The notes: a model not told the origin generated them from the sequence alone. A stretch of 39,487 nt of DNA from an uncultured Collinsella sp. (GCA_902494765.1 CABUUK010000015.1:1-39487); one strand, 5' to 3'. Shown: positions 1 through 8,690, numbered from the stretch's first letter. Made by a program: numbers and translations.

Positions 1-1271
1 ACCCCATCCTGCTCAAGCCCGAAAGCGACCACCGAAGCCAGCTCATCGTTGCCGGCAAGGCGCAGGGAGCCTTCGCTGCGAGGGACTACTTCGCGCGAAA
101 GAAGGCGCTCATGCCGCAGATTTTGGAGTCGTTCGATTCGCTCGCGGAGGAAAACGACGTCATCGTCATCGAGGGCGCCGGCAGCCCCGCCGAAATCAAC
201 CTTGCCGAAAACGACATCGTCAACATGGGGCTCGCGCGCGCCGTGTCCTCCCCCGTGCTGCTCGCGGGCGACATCGACCCAGGCGGGGTATTTGCCCAGC
301 TCTACGGCACGGTCGCGCTCTTTGCGCCCGAGGATCGCGCGCTTTTGCGGGGGCTTGTTGTGAACAAGTTCCGCGGCGATGTGGAAATCCTCCGCCCGGG
401 TTTGGCCCCGCTCGAGAAGATGTGCGGGGTTCCCGTCGTGGGGGTCGTGCCGTTTCTTACGCTCGACCTGGACGACGAAGACTCGCTCGCGCCGCGCCTA
501 TCTGCCCGCGAGGCGCGCGGCGTCATCGACGTCGCCGTCGTGCGCCTTCCGCATCTGTCGAACTTCACCGACTTCGACCCGCTTTCGCGCGTGCCCGGCA
601 TGGGCGTGCGCTACGTTTCCTCGACGACCGATCTGGGCCGACCCGACCTGGTGGTGCTTCCCGGCTCGAAGTCCACGGTCGACGACGCGCGCTGGCTTGC
701 GGCTAGCGGCATCGGAGCCTGTGTACGCGCGCTTTCGGGCGCGGGCACGCCGGTGCTCGGCATATGCGGAGGCTATCAGCTTTTGGGAGACGAGCTTTCC
801 GACCCGCACGGCAGGGAAGGCGCCGGCACCGCGCGCGGGCTCGGGCTCATCCCTGCAAGTACGGTGTTCAAGGAGGAAAAGCGCCTCGCCCAGTCGGAGC
901 TGCGCATCACGGGCGCCCAAGGCGCGTTCTCGGTGTGGAACGGCATGACGGCGCGCGGGTACGAGATTCACGACGGCGAAACGACCGTCTCCTGCGCCCC
1001 TGCGGGCACGATTGGCGGCAAACCAGAAGGCGCGGCCTGCGGAAACGTGTTCGGAACCTATCTCCACGGCCTGTTCGACGAACCGGGGGTGGCACTCGCC
1101 CTCGCGCGCTCGCTCGCGCGCATGCGCGGCCTGCCCGAGAGCGTCGTGGGTGCTGAGGGCGCGGTGTCCGCGGCCGATCACCGTGCGCGCGAGTTCGACC
1201 GCCTGGCCGACTCCGTGCGCGGGGCGCTCGACATGGAGTATGTCTACCGCATTATCGAGGAGGGCGTATGA
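1..1271 (+). CDS. cobQ: Cobyric acid synthase, 5' truncated by window edge
   Basis: Glutamine-dependent amidation of adenosylcobyrinic acid a,c-diamide to cobyric acid, a late cytoplasmic step of cobalamin synthesis. The reading frame is open from base 3 with no stop and starts with PILLKPESDHRSQ, a segment that normally lies about 80-100 residues into CobQ/CbiP, so the N-terminal P-loop part is missing because of the window edge. About 422 residues are visible. The middle part has VIVIEGAGSPAEINL and PVLLAGDIDPGGVFAQLYGT, typical of the DTBS-like amidase domain. The C-terminal type 1 glutaminase domain has the nucleophile Cys in LGICGGYQLLG and the His in GTYLHGLFD. The internal ATG at 111 is not the start, because homology continues upstream of it. 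The stop overlaps the next gene by ATGA. Codons are very rich in GCG/CGC, more so than genes after 3407. Confidence 0.95.
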   Translation, partial: PILLKPESDHRSQLIVAGKAQGAFAARDYFARKKALMPQILESFDSLAEENDVIVIEGAGSPAEINLAENDIVNMGLARAVSSPVLLAGDIDPGGVFAQLYGTVALFAPEDRALLRGLVVNKFRGDVEILRPGLAPLEKMCGVPVVGVVPFLTLDLDDEDSLAPRLSAREARGVIDVAVVRLPHLSNFTDFDPLSRVPGMGVRYVSSTTDLGRPDLVVLPGSKSTVDDARWLAASGIGACVRALSGAGTPVLGICGGYQLLGDELSDPHGREGAGTARGLGLIPASTVFKEEKRLAQSELRITGAQGAFSVWNGMTARGYEIHDGETTVSCAPAGTIGGKPEGAACGNVFGTYLHGLFDEPGVALALARSLARMRGLPESVVGAEGAVSAADHRAREFDRLADSVRGALDMEYVYRIIEEGV

Positions 1272-1783
1272 TCCACGTGTATCATGGCGACGGCAAAGGC
1301 AAGACCACGGCGGCGATGGGGCTCGCCCTTCGCATGCTCGCCGCAGGCCGCCGCGTCGTCGTTGTGCAGTTCCTGAAAGACGGCGAAAGCGGGGAGGCGC
1401 GCCTGCTCGCCGAGCATTTCGGCGTGCCCGTGTTCGCGGGGAAGGCGTCGGACAAGTTTACCTGGTCCATGACGTCGGAAGAACTTGCCGCGACGCGCGA
1501 GTTGCACGATGGGAACCTCGCTTCCGCGCTCGCCGAGCTCGAGGGCGCGCAGGAGGGGCTGCTCGTGCTCGACGAGGCGCTCGACGCGCTTTCGAAGGGG
1601 CTTGTCGACGAGGCGCTCGTGGACCGCGCGCTCGATATGTCCGCGCGCGGCGTCGAAGTAGCGCTCACCGGGCGCGCGCCTTCCCGCAAGATCGTGGAGA
1701 AGGCCGACTACATAACCGAGATGCGGTGCGAGAAACACCCCTACGAGCAGGGGATATGTGCAAGGGAAGGAGTGGAGTACTAG
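1268..1783 (+). CDS. cobO: ATP:corrinoid adenosyltransferase
   Basis: Transfers the 5'-deoxyadenosyl group from ATP to cob(I)alamin or other corrinoids in the cytoplasm (CobA/CobO/BtuR family). The 171-residue protein begins MIHVYHGDGKGKTTAAMG, which contains the family P-loop variant GDGKGKTTAA. It continues with VVVVQFLKDGESGEARLL and has LLVLDEALDAL and VALTGRAPSRKIVEKADYITEM, the usual BtuR landmarks. It is slightly shorter than the enterobacterial enzyme (about 196), lacking an N-terminal arm. The start ATG overlaps the cobQ stop (ATGA at 1268-1271), indicating translational coupling, and its stop abuts the next ATG directly. The gene symbol choice (cobO versus cobA or btuR) is nomenclature only. 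Confidence 0.93.
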   Translation: MIHVYHGDGKGKTTAAMGLALRMLAAGRRVVVVQFLKDGESGEARLLAEHFGVPVFAGKASDKFTWSMTSEELAATRELHDGNLASALAELEGAQEGLLVLDEALDALSKGLVDEALVDRALDMSARGVEVALTGRAPSRKIVEKADYITEMRCEKHPYEQGICAREGVEY

Positions 1784-2425
1784 ATGGATTCCAAGGAGAT
1801 GGCGCCTGGCGACATCGAGCGGCGCAGCTTTGAAATCATCACCGAAGAGCTCGGCGGCCGCACGTTCCCGCCGCTCGAAGAGCCCGTCGTGAAGCGCGTC
1901 ATCCACACCACTGCCGACTTCTCGTACGCCGATTCCCTCGTGTTCACCCATGACGCCGCGCACTGTGCGCTCGACGCACTGCGCGCAGGGGCCACGGTGC
2001 TCACCGACACGAACATGGCGCTTGCAGGCATAAGCAAGCCCGCGCTCGCGAAGATCGGCTGCCAGGCCGTGTGCTATATGGCCGACCCGGATGTCGCCGC
2101 AACGGCGCGCGCCGCGGGCACGACTCGCGCCGTTGCGAGCATGGACAAAGCTTGCGGCATCGAGGGTCCGCTCATCGTGGCCGTCGGCAACGCTCCCACA
2201 GCACTTCTGCGCCTCGCCGAGCTCATGGACGCGGGGAAGATCGCGCCCGCGCTCGTCGTTGGGGTGCCGGTTGGGTTTGTGAACGTGGTCGAGGCGAAAG
2301 AGGAGCTACTCGCGCGACGCGTGCCGGCCATCGTCGCGAGGGGTCGCAAGGGCGGCTCGACCGTGGCGGCCGCCATTATGAACGCGCTGCTCTACCAGAT
2401 CACGCGCCCAGGCGGCCCGAAGTGA
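1784..2425 (+). CDS. cbiC: Precorrin-8X / cobalt-precorrin-8 methylmutase
   Basis: Moves the C-11 methyl group to C-12, converting (cobalt-)precorrin-8 to (hydrogeno/cob)yrinate. The 213-residue product has the CbiC/CobH signature: IERRSFEIITEEL at the N-terminus, the catalytic-histidine segment KRVIHTTADFSYADSLVF, GATVLTDTNMALAGI, and VGNAPTALLRL followed by GVPVGFVNVVEAKE. Full family length. ATG follows the cobO stop immediately (TAGATG at 1781-1786), so it is in the same operon. Whether the cobalt-early (CbiC) or cobalt-late (CobH) version is meant cannot be read from this gene alone; other Coriobacteriia use the anaerobic route, which is why cbiC is chosen here. Confidence 0.93.
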   Translation: MDSKEMAPGDIERRSFEIITEELGGRTFPPLEEPVVKRVIHTTADFSYADSLVFTHDAAHCALDALRAGATVLTDTNMALAGISKPALAKIGCQAVCYMADPDVAATARAAGTTRAVASMDKACGIEGPLIVAVGNAPTALLRLAELMDAGKIAPALVVGVPVGFVNVVEAKEELLARRVPAIVARGRKGGSTVAAAIMNALLYQITRPGGPK

Positions 2426-3195
2426 CGGCGCCCGCATCCGCGCCGGCGCTGCGCATCTTCGCAGGCACCACCGAGGGCCGCCTCCTGTGCGAATGGGCGA
2501 GCGGGGCGGGAATCCCCGCCCGTGCCTACGCGGCAACCGAGTACGGAGGCGAGCTTTTGGGCGAGCTTCCGGGCATCGAGGTGCATGCGGGTAGGCTCGA
2601 CGAGGCCGACATGGAGCGTGAGCTTTCCGGCGCGCGCATCGTCGTCGACGCCACGCACCCCTTCGCTACGCTCGCAAGCGGCAACATCCGGGCCGCTTCG
2701 CTCGCCGTGGGTGCACGATGCCTGCGCCTTACGCGCCCGGTCGAGGCGCTGCCCAAAGGCGTCGTGTCGGTCGCGTCGATCGCCTGCGCGGCGCGCTTTC
2801 TCTCCGAGAACCCGGGTCGCGCGCTTCTCACGACGGGGAGCAAGGAGCTTGCTCCCTACACGCGCGTCGCCGATTTCGCGGAGCGCTTCTTCGTGCGTGT
2901 GCTCCCTCTGCCCGGTGCTATAACGAAGTGCATCGACGCGGGGTTTTCGCCGTCGCACGTCATCGGCATGCAGGGGCCCTTCACCCGCGAGCTCAACGAG
3001 GCGATGCTTCGGCAGGTGGGCGCCCAGTGGCTTGTGACCAAGGACTCGGGAACCGTAGGCGGCACGGCCGAGAAGATCGCCTCCGCGCGCGACGTGGGAG
3101 CGCGCTGTATCGTGGTCGCCCGTCCCGCCGAGGGAGGCGGGGCCCTTTCGCTTAGGGAAGTGGAAGACGCGCTCTTACGGGAGTTCGCGCGCTAG
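2422..3195 (+). CDS. cbiJ: Precorrin-6A / cobalt-precorrin-6A reductase
   Basis: NAD(P)H-dependent reduction of the corrin macrocycle (CobK/CbiJ family). The start chosen is GTG 2422, which forms a GTGA overlap with the methylmutase stop and gives a 257-residue protein beginning MTAPASAPALRIFAGTTEG, the expected family N-terminus. Longer versions of the frame run antisense-like through cbiC and are rejected. Visible landmarks: RIFAGTTEGRLL (Rossmann start), IVVDATHPFATLASGNI, LLTTGSKEL, SPSHVIGMQGPFTRELNEA, and WLVTKDSGTVGGTAEKI near the C-terminus. Last gene of the visible cob operon; no clear hairpin plus T-run follows it, and the next 130 bases hold a transposase relic. Confidence 0.92.
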   Translation: MTAPASAPALRIFAGTTEGRLLCEWASGAGIPARAYAATEYGGELLGELPGIEVHAGRLDEADMERELSGARIVVDATHPFATLASGNIRAASLAVGARCLRLTRPVEALPKGVVSVASIACAARFLSENPGRALLTTGSKELAPYTRVADFAERFFVRVLPLPGAITKCIDAGFSPSHVIGMQGPFTRELNEAMLRQVGAQWLVTKDSGTVGGTAEKIASARDVGARCIVVARPAEGGGALSLREVEDALLREFAR

Positions 3196-3198
3196 GCG

Positions 3199-3337
3199 CT
3201 CGCCGCGCATGCGTGCCCTCCCGCCTGCGAGGAGGAGCGCCCCGAGCAAGCTCGACCCGTACAAGCCTGTCATCCGCCAATCGCTCGAGGACGACGCACG
3301 GAACTGGCGCAAGCAGCCCTTCAATAAGTTGCGGTGA
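3199..3337 (+). pseudogene. IS21-type transposase (IstA) fragment, decayed
   Basis: A frame readable after the cbiJ stop translates as ...PPARRSAPSKLDPYKPVIRQ followed by SLEDDARNWRKQP and then runs into a stop inside the palindrome at 3326. SKLDPYKPxI...LEED...RKQ is the conserved linker between the helix-turn-helix and the catalytic domain of IS21-family IstA. Only about 40 residues survive, with no start, catalytic DDE segment or IstB. The resemblance breaks off exactly where the 13-bp inverted repeat starts, so the palindrome may have inserted into or formed at the break. Identification rests on a short motif. Confidence 0.5.
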
Positions 3338-3394
3338 AATAGCGTCTGTTTTTGCTGCTAAATAGCATATTCAGTCCCTAATTCACCGCAACTT
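3326..3394. repeat. Small palindromic element, 13-bp perfect arms
   Basis: Arm AAGTTGCGGTGAA at 3326-3338 is repeated inverted at 3382-3394 with a 43-base AT-rich centre (which itself contains AAATAGCRT-like repeats at 3337 and 3359). It lies between the convergent cob operon and ABC operon. There is no T-run right after either arm, so it is not a standard terminator; it resembles a REP- or MITE-like unit. Only one copy is in the window. Confidence 0.5.
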
Positions 3395-3406
3395 GTTGGT
3401 GGTGCC

Positions 3407-4621
3407 TTACTGGTAGCGTAGGCATTCCACCGGGTCGAGCTTTGCTGCACGGCGAGCGGGGTAGAAGCCAAAGATTACGCCGATGCCGACCGATACGGCA
3501 AACGCGATCAACACTGTTGTAATGGAGAAGCTTGGCGTGATCGTCCCGGTAGCTCCAAACTCGCTCATGATGCCCGAGCTTTCGGCAAAGAACGTGAGTC
3601 CCCATGCCAGCAGATAGCCAATCAGGACACCCAACAGTCCGCCGGTGACGCACAGCGCCGAGGACTCGGCCAAAAACTGCGCGGTGATATCGCGACGACT
3701 TGCGCCCAGGGCACGGCGAATGCCGATCTCACGGATGCGCTCAGTCACGTTGGTGAGCATCATATTCATAATGCCGATACCGCCGACAAGCAGCGAGATG
3801 CTGGCGACAGCGCCCATGATGAGCGAGAACGCGCCCATAAAGGAGTTGAGTGCATCGATGGCGCTTTTCATGGAGGTCGCCGATACACTGTCGTACTCAT
3901 CATCCTCCGCGATGCCCTTCATTGCGCGCACCTTGGACTCGATGGTCTTACAAAGCTCGTCCATGTCTGTGCCCTCGGCGGCAAGAGCCGTCACGCTGGG
4001 GAATGAAGGATTTTCGTCGCCAAACAGGCCTGAGATGGTTTCGCGCGGCATATACAGCGTGAGCGAGCCCATGGAGTCGTTGCCGCCATCAATCACACCT
4101 ACAATCTGCACCTCGCCGTTGGACACCTTGATGGTTTTCCCCAGCGCATCCTGTTCGTTGCCGTAAAGCTGATCGGCGCCGCCGCGGCTGATGAGCGCCA
4201 CGCGCGAGCCTGATTGGGACTCGGCCTGGGAATAGGTGCGCCCCGCAACGAGCTTGCTGGCCCCCACGGCGTCGAGCATGTCGCTATCGACACCCTGTGC
4301 CATGACGGTATAGCTTTTATCGCCGGTCTTGTACTCGGTGTACGCGCTGTCGACAATGCCAATCTGCTCTATCTGCGGCACCAGTTTTTGAAGCTTCTCG
4401 ATGTCCGACTCGGTGAGTTCTTGCGACGAATAGATTTGCACCATGCGTGCCGCATTGAGGCCCAGACTGTTGACCAGGCTGTTTTGGATGCCGCCGATGA
4501 GCGACGTCATGGCGATAACCGAGGCGATGCCGATGACAATGCCCAGGATGGTGAGCAGGCTGCGCCCCTTGTTGGCTTCGAGCGAGTGAAGGGCTTCCTG
4601 GATGAGATCGCGGGCGCTCAT
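3407..4621 (-). CDS. MacB-type ABC transporter permease (FtsX family)
   Basis: Membrane subunit of a tripartite-like ABC exporter. The 404 residues show the MacB/YknZ layout: a short cytosolic N-terminus (MSARDLIQEALHSLEANKGR), TM1 around residues 20-42 (SLLTILGIVIGIASVIAMTS), an extracytoplasmic MacB_PCD domain of roughly 200 residues with SRGGADQLYG, then three C-terminal FtsX helices beginning at SLIMGAVASISLLVGGIGIM, SALCVTGGLLGVLIGYLLAW and ITTVLIAFAVSVGIGVIFGF. It ends PARRAAKLDPVECLRYQ, typical of the family. The start codon overlaps the upstream ATPase stop (ATGA, 4618-4621). In a monoderm this would act as a YknXYZ-like export or stress pump; the substrate cannot be told from sequence. 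Confidence 0.93.
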   Translation of the reverse strand: MSARDLIQEALHSLEANKGRSLLTILGIVIGIASVIAMTSLIGGIQNSLVNSLGLNAARMVQIYSSQELTESDIEKLQKLVPQIEQIGIVDSAYTEYKTGDKSYTVMAQGVDSDMLDAVGASKLVAGRTYSQAESQSGSRVALISRGGADQLYGNEQDALGKTIKVSNGEVQIVGVIDGGNDSMGSLTLYMPRETISGLFGDENPSFPSVTALAAEGTDMDELCKTIESKVRAMKGIAEDDEYDSVSATSMKSAIDALNSFMGAFSLIMGAVASISLLVGGIGIMNMMLTNVTERIREIGIRRALGASRRDITAQFLAESSALCVTGGLLGVLIGYLLAWGLTFFAESSGIMSEFGATGTITPSFSITTVLIAFAVSVGIGVIFGFYPARRAAKLDPVECLRYQ

Positions 4622-5391
4622 GCCACCACTCCTTTCGGCGGGTTGGCGGAGGCGGAAATCATGGGCAGGTTATCTACAGCGCTGCGTAGGGTCCGCGGTG
4701 CATGTGGAATATACGCGCCGTCGTGAATGCGACCGTCGCGGATGGTCACGGCACGGTCGGCCTCGGCGGCGATGCCGGGGTCATGTGTGATAAGCACGAT
4801 GGTTTTGCCGCGCTCCTGAAGTCTATGGAAGGTCTCCATCACAAGCGCTCCGGTGGCGGAGTCAAGGTTTCCCGTCGGCTCGTCGGCCAGAATGATGGGC
4901 GGGTCATTGACGAGGGCGCGTGCGATGGCGACACGCTGCATCTGGCCGCCCGAGAGCTCGGATATGCGGTGGTCCCAGTGGTCAACGGGCAGCGTGACAG
5001 CCTGCAGCGCGTGCACGGCGCGCAGTTCGCGCTGGCTACGGGGCACATTGGTGTAGGCCAGCGGCAGCATGACGTTTTCGATAACCGACAGGCGCGGCAG
5101 CAGGTTGAAGCTCTGAAAGACAAAGCCAATGCTCAGGGCGCGAACTTCGGTGAGCTCGTCATCATCGAGCTCGGCCACGTTGACCCCTTGCAGGTAATAG
5201 TCGCCTGCCGTCGGCTTATCCAGGCAGCCTAGGATGTTCATGAGCGTTGATTTGCCCGAACCCGAGGGGCCAGTGATAGCGACGAATTCGCCGGGATTTA
5301 CCGCCAGGCTCACGTTGTGCAGGATGTGGGCGCAACCTGCCTCGCTCTCAAAGATGCGGTGCACGTTGCGGATGTCGATAACGGGACGCAT
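4618..5391 (-). CDS. ABC transporter ATPase, MacB/LolD type
   Basis: Energises the adjacent FtsX-type permease. The 257-residue protein has Walker A GPSGSGKSTLMNILG (about residue 40), Q-loop VFQSFNLLP, signature LSGGQMQRVAIARAL, Walker B IILADEPTGNLDS and switch-His LITHD. CLDKPTAGDYYLQGVNV is typical of the MacB/LolD/YknY branch. A tail of about 35 residues after IRDGRIHDG (HAPRTLRSAVDNL...) exceeds the common family end and has no recognised motif. The ATG (5389-5391) overlaps the TAA of the membrane-fusion gene by one base, and its own stop overlaps the permease start. Confidence 0.95.
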   Translation of the reverse strand: MRPVIDIRNVHRIFESEAGCAHILHNVSLAVNPGEFVAITGPSGSGKSTLMNILGCLDKPTAGDYYLQGVNVAELDDDELTEVRALSIGFVFQSFNLLPRLSVIENVMLPLAYTNVPRSQRELRAVHALQAVTLPVDHWDHRISELSGGQMQRVAIARALVNDPPIILADEPTGNLDSATGALVMETFHRLQERGKTIVLITHDPGIAAEADRAVTIRDGRIHDGAYIPHAPRTLRSAVDNLPMISASANPPKGVVA

Positions 5392-6824
5392 TACATGTCC
5401 TCATCGGCAGACATACTGCCCGAATCCGCGCTGTAGCCGCCGTCAGCCGTTGCGTCCGCTCCGGTGTCCATGACGAGGGCGTCACCATCGCGCAGCTTGG
5501 TAACCGGCACGTTGGGGTTGATCTCGTTGCCCTGGTCGTCGCGCTTGACCTGTGTCTTGCCGACTACGGTTTCGTTGTCGTTTTGCGTCACGACGGTCAC
5601 CTTGACGCGGCGGGTTTGCTTGCCCTCGTCATCGGTTGCCACGTTGACGTAATAGTGTTCGCCGTCTTCGGTCATGAGCGCCATCGTCGGCACCATCACC
5701 ACGTCGTCGAGCTGCTCGGTCACCACCGAGACCTCGGCCGTCATGCCCGGCTTCAGGCGCGCGTCGGGCGCCTCGATGAGGATGTCGACGTTAAAGGTCA
5801 CGCTGCCGCCGCCGTTGGCGGCGTCGGAGTTTGCCACCGACGCGATAGCCGTGACGGTTCCCTGGCTCACGATATCGGGAAACGCGGGATACGTGACGTT
5901 GGCGCTCTGCCCAACGGCGATCTTGGCGATGTCCTTTTCGCCCACCTGCACGGTCACCTTCATCTTGGATAGGTCGGCGATCTGCATGCACTGCTTGCCG
6001 CCGCTCGTATCGCTTTCGCCCATGATCATGCCGCCTGTTACCGTGGCGCCCACCTTGGCGTTAAGCTCCACGATGCTACCCGAGCTCGGGGCCGTGACCG
6101 TGCGACTGGCGGCCTTGGCGTTCGCCTGGTCTAGGTTTGCCTGGGCCGAAGCGAGGCTGCGCTGCGCGGCCGATACGGCGTTCGTGTCCGCTGATGCGTC
6201 AGAGACGCCAGCCGCTGCGGAAGCTCCATCGACGTCCGTCGTTGGGGTGGCCTGCGCGACAGCGGCGGCTTTCTGCGCGTTGGTGAGGTCTTCCTGGGCG
6301 GCTGCAACTGCACGCTGCGCCTCGGCAACGTTGCGATCGAGCTCGTCGTTTTTAATGGTCATAAGCACGTCGCCCTCGCTGACGGATTGGCCTGCCTGCA
6401 CGTTGATCGAATCGACCGTGCCGTCGACAGAAGGGGAGACCACTGAGGACGAAATGGGTTTGAGCTGGCCTTTCGCCTCGACCGTTGTGGTAAACGTGCC
6501 CTCGGTCACCATGTCGGTCACAGGCCCGCTAGCTCCCTGTGGCTGCGCATTGAGAACCAGGGTAGCGACAATGGCAATGAGCGCGATGGCACCTACGACG
6601 CCGGCGGCAATACCGCGTCGAATCAGCTTTTTGCGTCGACGTTCGGCGCGTTTTGCCTTGAGCTTGGCATATGCCTCTTCATCGGAAATCTCGACCGTAT
6701 CGTTCGTGCGTCCGCTCTGCTTGTCGGTGTGCGCGTTTGTAATCAGAGGAATCGTTTCGGTGGCATCTTCGGGCGTGCGCTCGGTATCATCCGCGCCCGG
6801 GGTGATGGTGGGGACATTCGGCAT
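5391..6824 (-). CDS. Membrane fusion / periplasmic-adaptor-like protein of ABC exporter (HlyD/MacA/YknX)
   Basis: Adaptor subunit that probably links the permease to the wall side. The start chosen at 6824 (MPNVPTITPGADD, 477 residues) has a strong SD (AAAGGAG, 7 bases upstream); the longer frame would add 21 residues without SD. The N-terminus is cytosolic and charged (KLKAKRAERRRKKLIRR), followed by one TM helix near residues 70-92 (GVVGAIALIAIVATLVL). Next comes the lipoyl/barrel-sandwich half (VVSPSVDGTVDSINVQAGQ, VSEGDVLMTIKNDELDRNVA), an Ala/Gln-rich coiled-coil hairpin, the second lipoyl half (TVTAPSSGSIVELNAKVGA), and a beta-barrel domain with ARLKPGMTAEVSVVTE. First gene of the three-gene operon. 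Confidence 0.9.
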   Translation of the reverse strand: MPNVPTITPGADDTERTPEDATETIPLITNAHTDKQSGRTNDTVEISDEEAYAKLKAKRAERRRKKLIRRGIAAGVVGAIALIAIVATLVLNAQPQGASGPVTDMVTEGTFTTTVEAKGQLKPISSSVVSPSVDGTVDSINVQAGQSVSEGDVLMTIKNDELDRNVAEAQRAVAAAQEDLTNAQKAAAVAQATPTTDVDGASAAAGVSDASADTNAVSAAQRSLASAQANLDQANAKAASRTVTAPSSGSIVELNAKVGATVTGGMIMGESDTSGGKQCMQIADLSKMKVTVQVGEKDIAKIAVGQSANVTYPAFPDIVSQGTVTAIASVANSDAANGGGSVTFNVDILIEAPDARLKPGMTAEVSVVTEQLDDVVMVPTMALMTEDGEHYYVNVATDDEGKQTRRVKVTVVTQNDNETVVGKTQVKRDDQGNEINPNVPVTKLRDGDALVMDTGADATADGGYSADSGSMSADEDM

Positions 6825-6847
6825 AGCGTCTCCTTTATAGAAAGAAC

Positions 6848-6860
6848 CTCGATAATTATA
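6848..6860 (-). promoter_or_regulatory. Possible -10 box (TATAAT) for the ABC exporter operon
   Basis: On the minus strand TATAAT occupies 6860-6855, giving a predicted transcript start about 25 bases before the chosen ATG. No -35 resembling TTGACA lies 16-18 bases upstream; that space is filled by the 6859-6887 hairpin. Either an activator-dependent promoter or coincidence. Confidence 0.35.
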
Positions 6861-6888
6861 TGCGCCCACCGGTTGGGGCGGGCGCATA
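6859..6888 (-). terminator. Hairpin between L,D-transpeptidase and ABC operon
   Basis: Stem TATGCGCCC (6859-6867) pairs perfectly with GGGCGCATA (6879-6887 region) around a GC-rich loop. It follows the L,D-transpeptidase stop by about 70 bases in the direction of transcription. The following bases (ATTATC) are only weakly T-rich, so termination strength is uncertain; it also overlaps the possible -10 of the next operon. Confidence 0.45.
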
Positions 6889-6956
6889 GGACGGTTTCTT
6901 TCGGAACTGTTAGATTGGTCGCAGCGGTTCCACGTTGTAGGAATGCGCGCGTTGCA

Positions 6957-8690
6957 CTACGAGTGGACAACCACGCACAGGCCGACTTTGATGCAGTCTT
7001 GAAGTGCCTTGGCGTCTGCCAGGCGCAGGTTGATGCAACCGTGGCTGCCGCACCACTTGTACGACTCGGCATTATCGAAGCTCTTGTCGTTTTGCCAGGT
7101 GGCATCGTGGAAGCCGATCATATTGCCCTCGAACGGCATCCAGTAGCTCACCGGGCTTTCGTATTTGGGCTTACCGGTCTCGGGGTCCTTGGCTCCGATC
7201 AGGGTACTGCCGCCGTCGTTGCTGTTGATCTGCCACACGCCTTCGGGGGTGGCGTCCTCGCCCGGCTTGCCCGAGATAAAGTTGGCCTCCCAAACGATAT
7301 TTCCGCTCTCGTCATAGTAGCGCGCGTGCTGTTCGGACAAGTCGACGTCGATATACGCCTTCCAGTCGGGCTCTCCCTTTGCGGTAAAGGTGTCGGCCTT
7401 CTGGGAGTACTTGATCTCGATTTCTCCGGTCTGCTTGTTGTTAATGGCGTCCTCGACCTGCTTGGCGAGCGAGCTGCTGTCGATGGACCAACCAAAGTCA
7501 CCGCCTTCGACGGCGCACTGCTTGCCATCGGCGCGCGTCCACCAGCGAGTGGAGCCCACGGTATTAAAGCCGTTGGCGAGCTCGGCTGCCCAGCTGCTGA
7601 TCTGTGACGTATCGAGCGTGGGGCTGGCCGGATCGGCAAAGCTGATCCACTGTAAGACGGAGCTGCCATCAACCTTGCCGGCATCCTCGCCGTTGAGCTT
7701 GAGGGTCACGTTGACGCCCAGGAAGTTGTTGGCGGCATCGCATGCGGCCTGAATCTGATCATCGGTCAGCGTTCCATTGAGCGGCTCATAGGCATCGTTG
7801 CCGAGCTTGGAAAGATCAACGGTCTCGGCCAGCGAGGCAAGCTCGAGCTCGGCATATTTAATGACATGCTCGCGGTTGAGTTTTTCGTTGGAGCGCGCCT
7901 TCTCGACGGTAAACTTGCCGGCCTGCTCGTCATAGGAGCTATTTGCCTCGAACGTGCCCGAACGGCCCTCGTTAAACTCGTCGATGGCGGCGCCCAGATC
8001 CTTCTCAAACTGCTTTTGGTCAAAGGTGTCGGAGAGCATGGACAGGTCGACGTCTTGATCAAGATCGACTTCGTTGGAGGTAGCGGTTGTTTTGGTCTTG
8101 CCGCTTAAGGATTCCACAAGGCGGACCGGCCATACAAAGGCTTCGTTGTGGCTGATTATCTCTTTTGCGGCAGCTTCGCCGTCGACAATGGGCTCATCGG
8201 ACTCGGGCTGATAGGTCCAGCTAAAGTCATCGCCTGTCACGGTGAGCTTATAGTGCTTCCATGCCGAGTTGACCTTGGTGGCGGCAGACGAAGCGTTGGA
8301 GAACGAGACGTCGACGCCGGCGATGGTGGTGTTGGGGTAGGCTACCTGCGAAAATGCTACGACGCCTACGATATAGACAATGACGATTAGACCCAGGACG
8401 ACAAAGAGCGTCGTCTTTTTGCCCGACTTATTGTTGCCGGCGGACTTGCGCGCGGGGCCGCGATCGCCTCGAGCGTGCGTGGGGGGGTGCTTGGGCGCAT
8501 TACCGTTTGCCTGGTGCTGCTGACGTTGTTGACGCTGCTGTCGCTGTTGGTTCGGGCGTTGGGAAGCGTTTGCCGCACCACGCTGCTGACCGTGGCTCGG
8601 CGCGATAGGACGCGGCGACTGAACGCCGCCGGTGTGCCTGCTCGGCTGCTGCGGATCGGGAATCAGTTGAGTTCGATCGTTTTGCGACAT
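6957..8690 (-). CDS. L,D-transpeptidase (YkuD) with VanW/PG-binding-like domain, membrane anchored
   Basis: Cell-wall enzyme likely forming 3-3 peptidoglycan cross-links or anchoring. The start at 8690 (MSQNDRTQLIPDP, 577 residues) is preferred because AAGGA lies about 10 bases upstream; an ATG three codons earlier is too close to it. The N-terminus is a Gln/Arg/Pro-rich disordered cytosolic segment (RQQRQQRQQHQ), then a TM helix near residues 90-112 (TTLFVVLGLIVIVYIVGVVA). The outside part has a long PG_binding_4-type region (VDLDQDVDLSM..., KFTVEKARSNEKLN). The C-terminal YkuD domain begins about DVDLSEQHARYYDESGNIV and has the catalytic histidine-cysteine motif SHGCINLRLADAKAL. This domain order is common in Gram-positive wall L,D-transpeptidases. 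Confidence 0.93.
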   Translation of the reverse strand: MSQNDRTQLIPDPQQPSRHTGGVQSPRPIAPSHGQQRGAANASQRPNQQRQQRQQRQQHQANGNAPKHPPTHARGDRGPARKSAGNNKSGKKTTLFVVLGLIVIVYIVGVVAFSQVAYPNTTIAGVDVSFSNASSAATKVNSAWKHYKLTVTGDDFSWTYQPESDEPIVDGEAAAKEIISHNEAFVWPVRLVESLSGKTKTTATSNEVDLDQDVDLSMLSDTFDQKQFEKDLGAAIDEFNEGRSGTFEANSSYDEQAGKFTVEKARSNEKLNREHVIKYAELELASLAETVDLSKLGNDAYEPLNGTLTDDQIQAACDAANNFLGVNVTLKLNGEDAGKVDGSSVLQWISFADPASPTLDTSQISSWAAELANGFNTVGSTRWWTRADGKQCAVEGGDFGWSIDSSSLAKQVEDAINNKQTGEIEIKYSQKADTFTAKGEPDWKAYIDVDLSEQHARYYDESGNIVWEANFISGKPGEDATPEGVWQINSNDGGSTLIGAKDPETGKPKYESPVSYWMPFEGNMIGFHDATWQNDKSFDNAESYKWCGSHGCINLRLADAKALQDCIKVGLCVVVHS

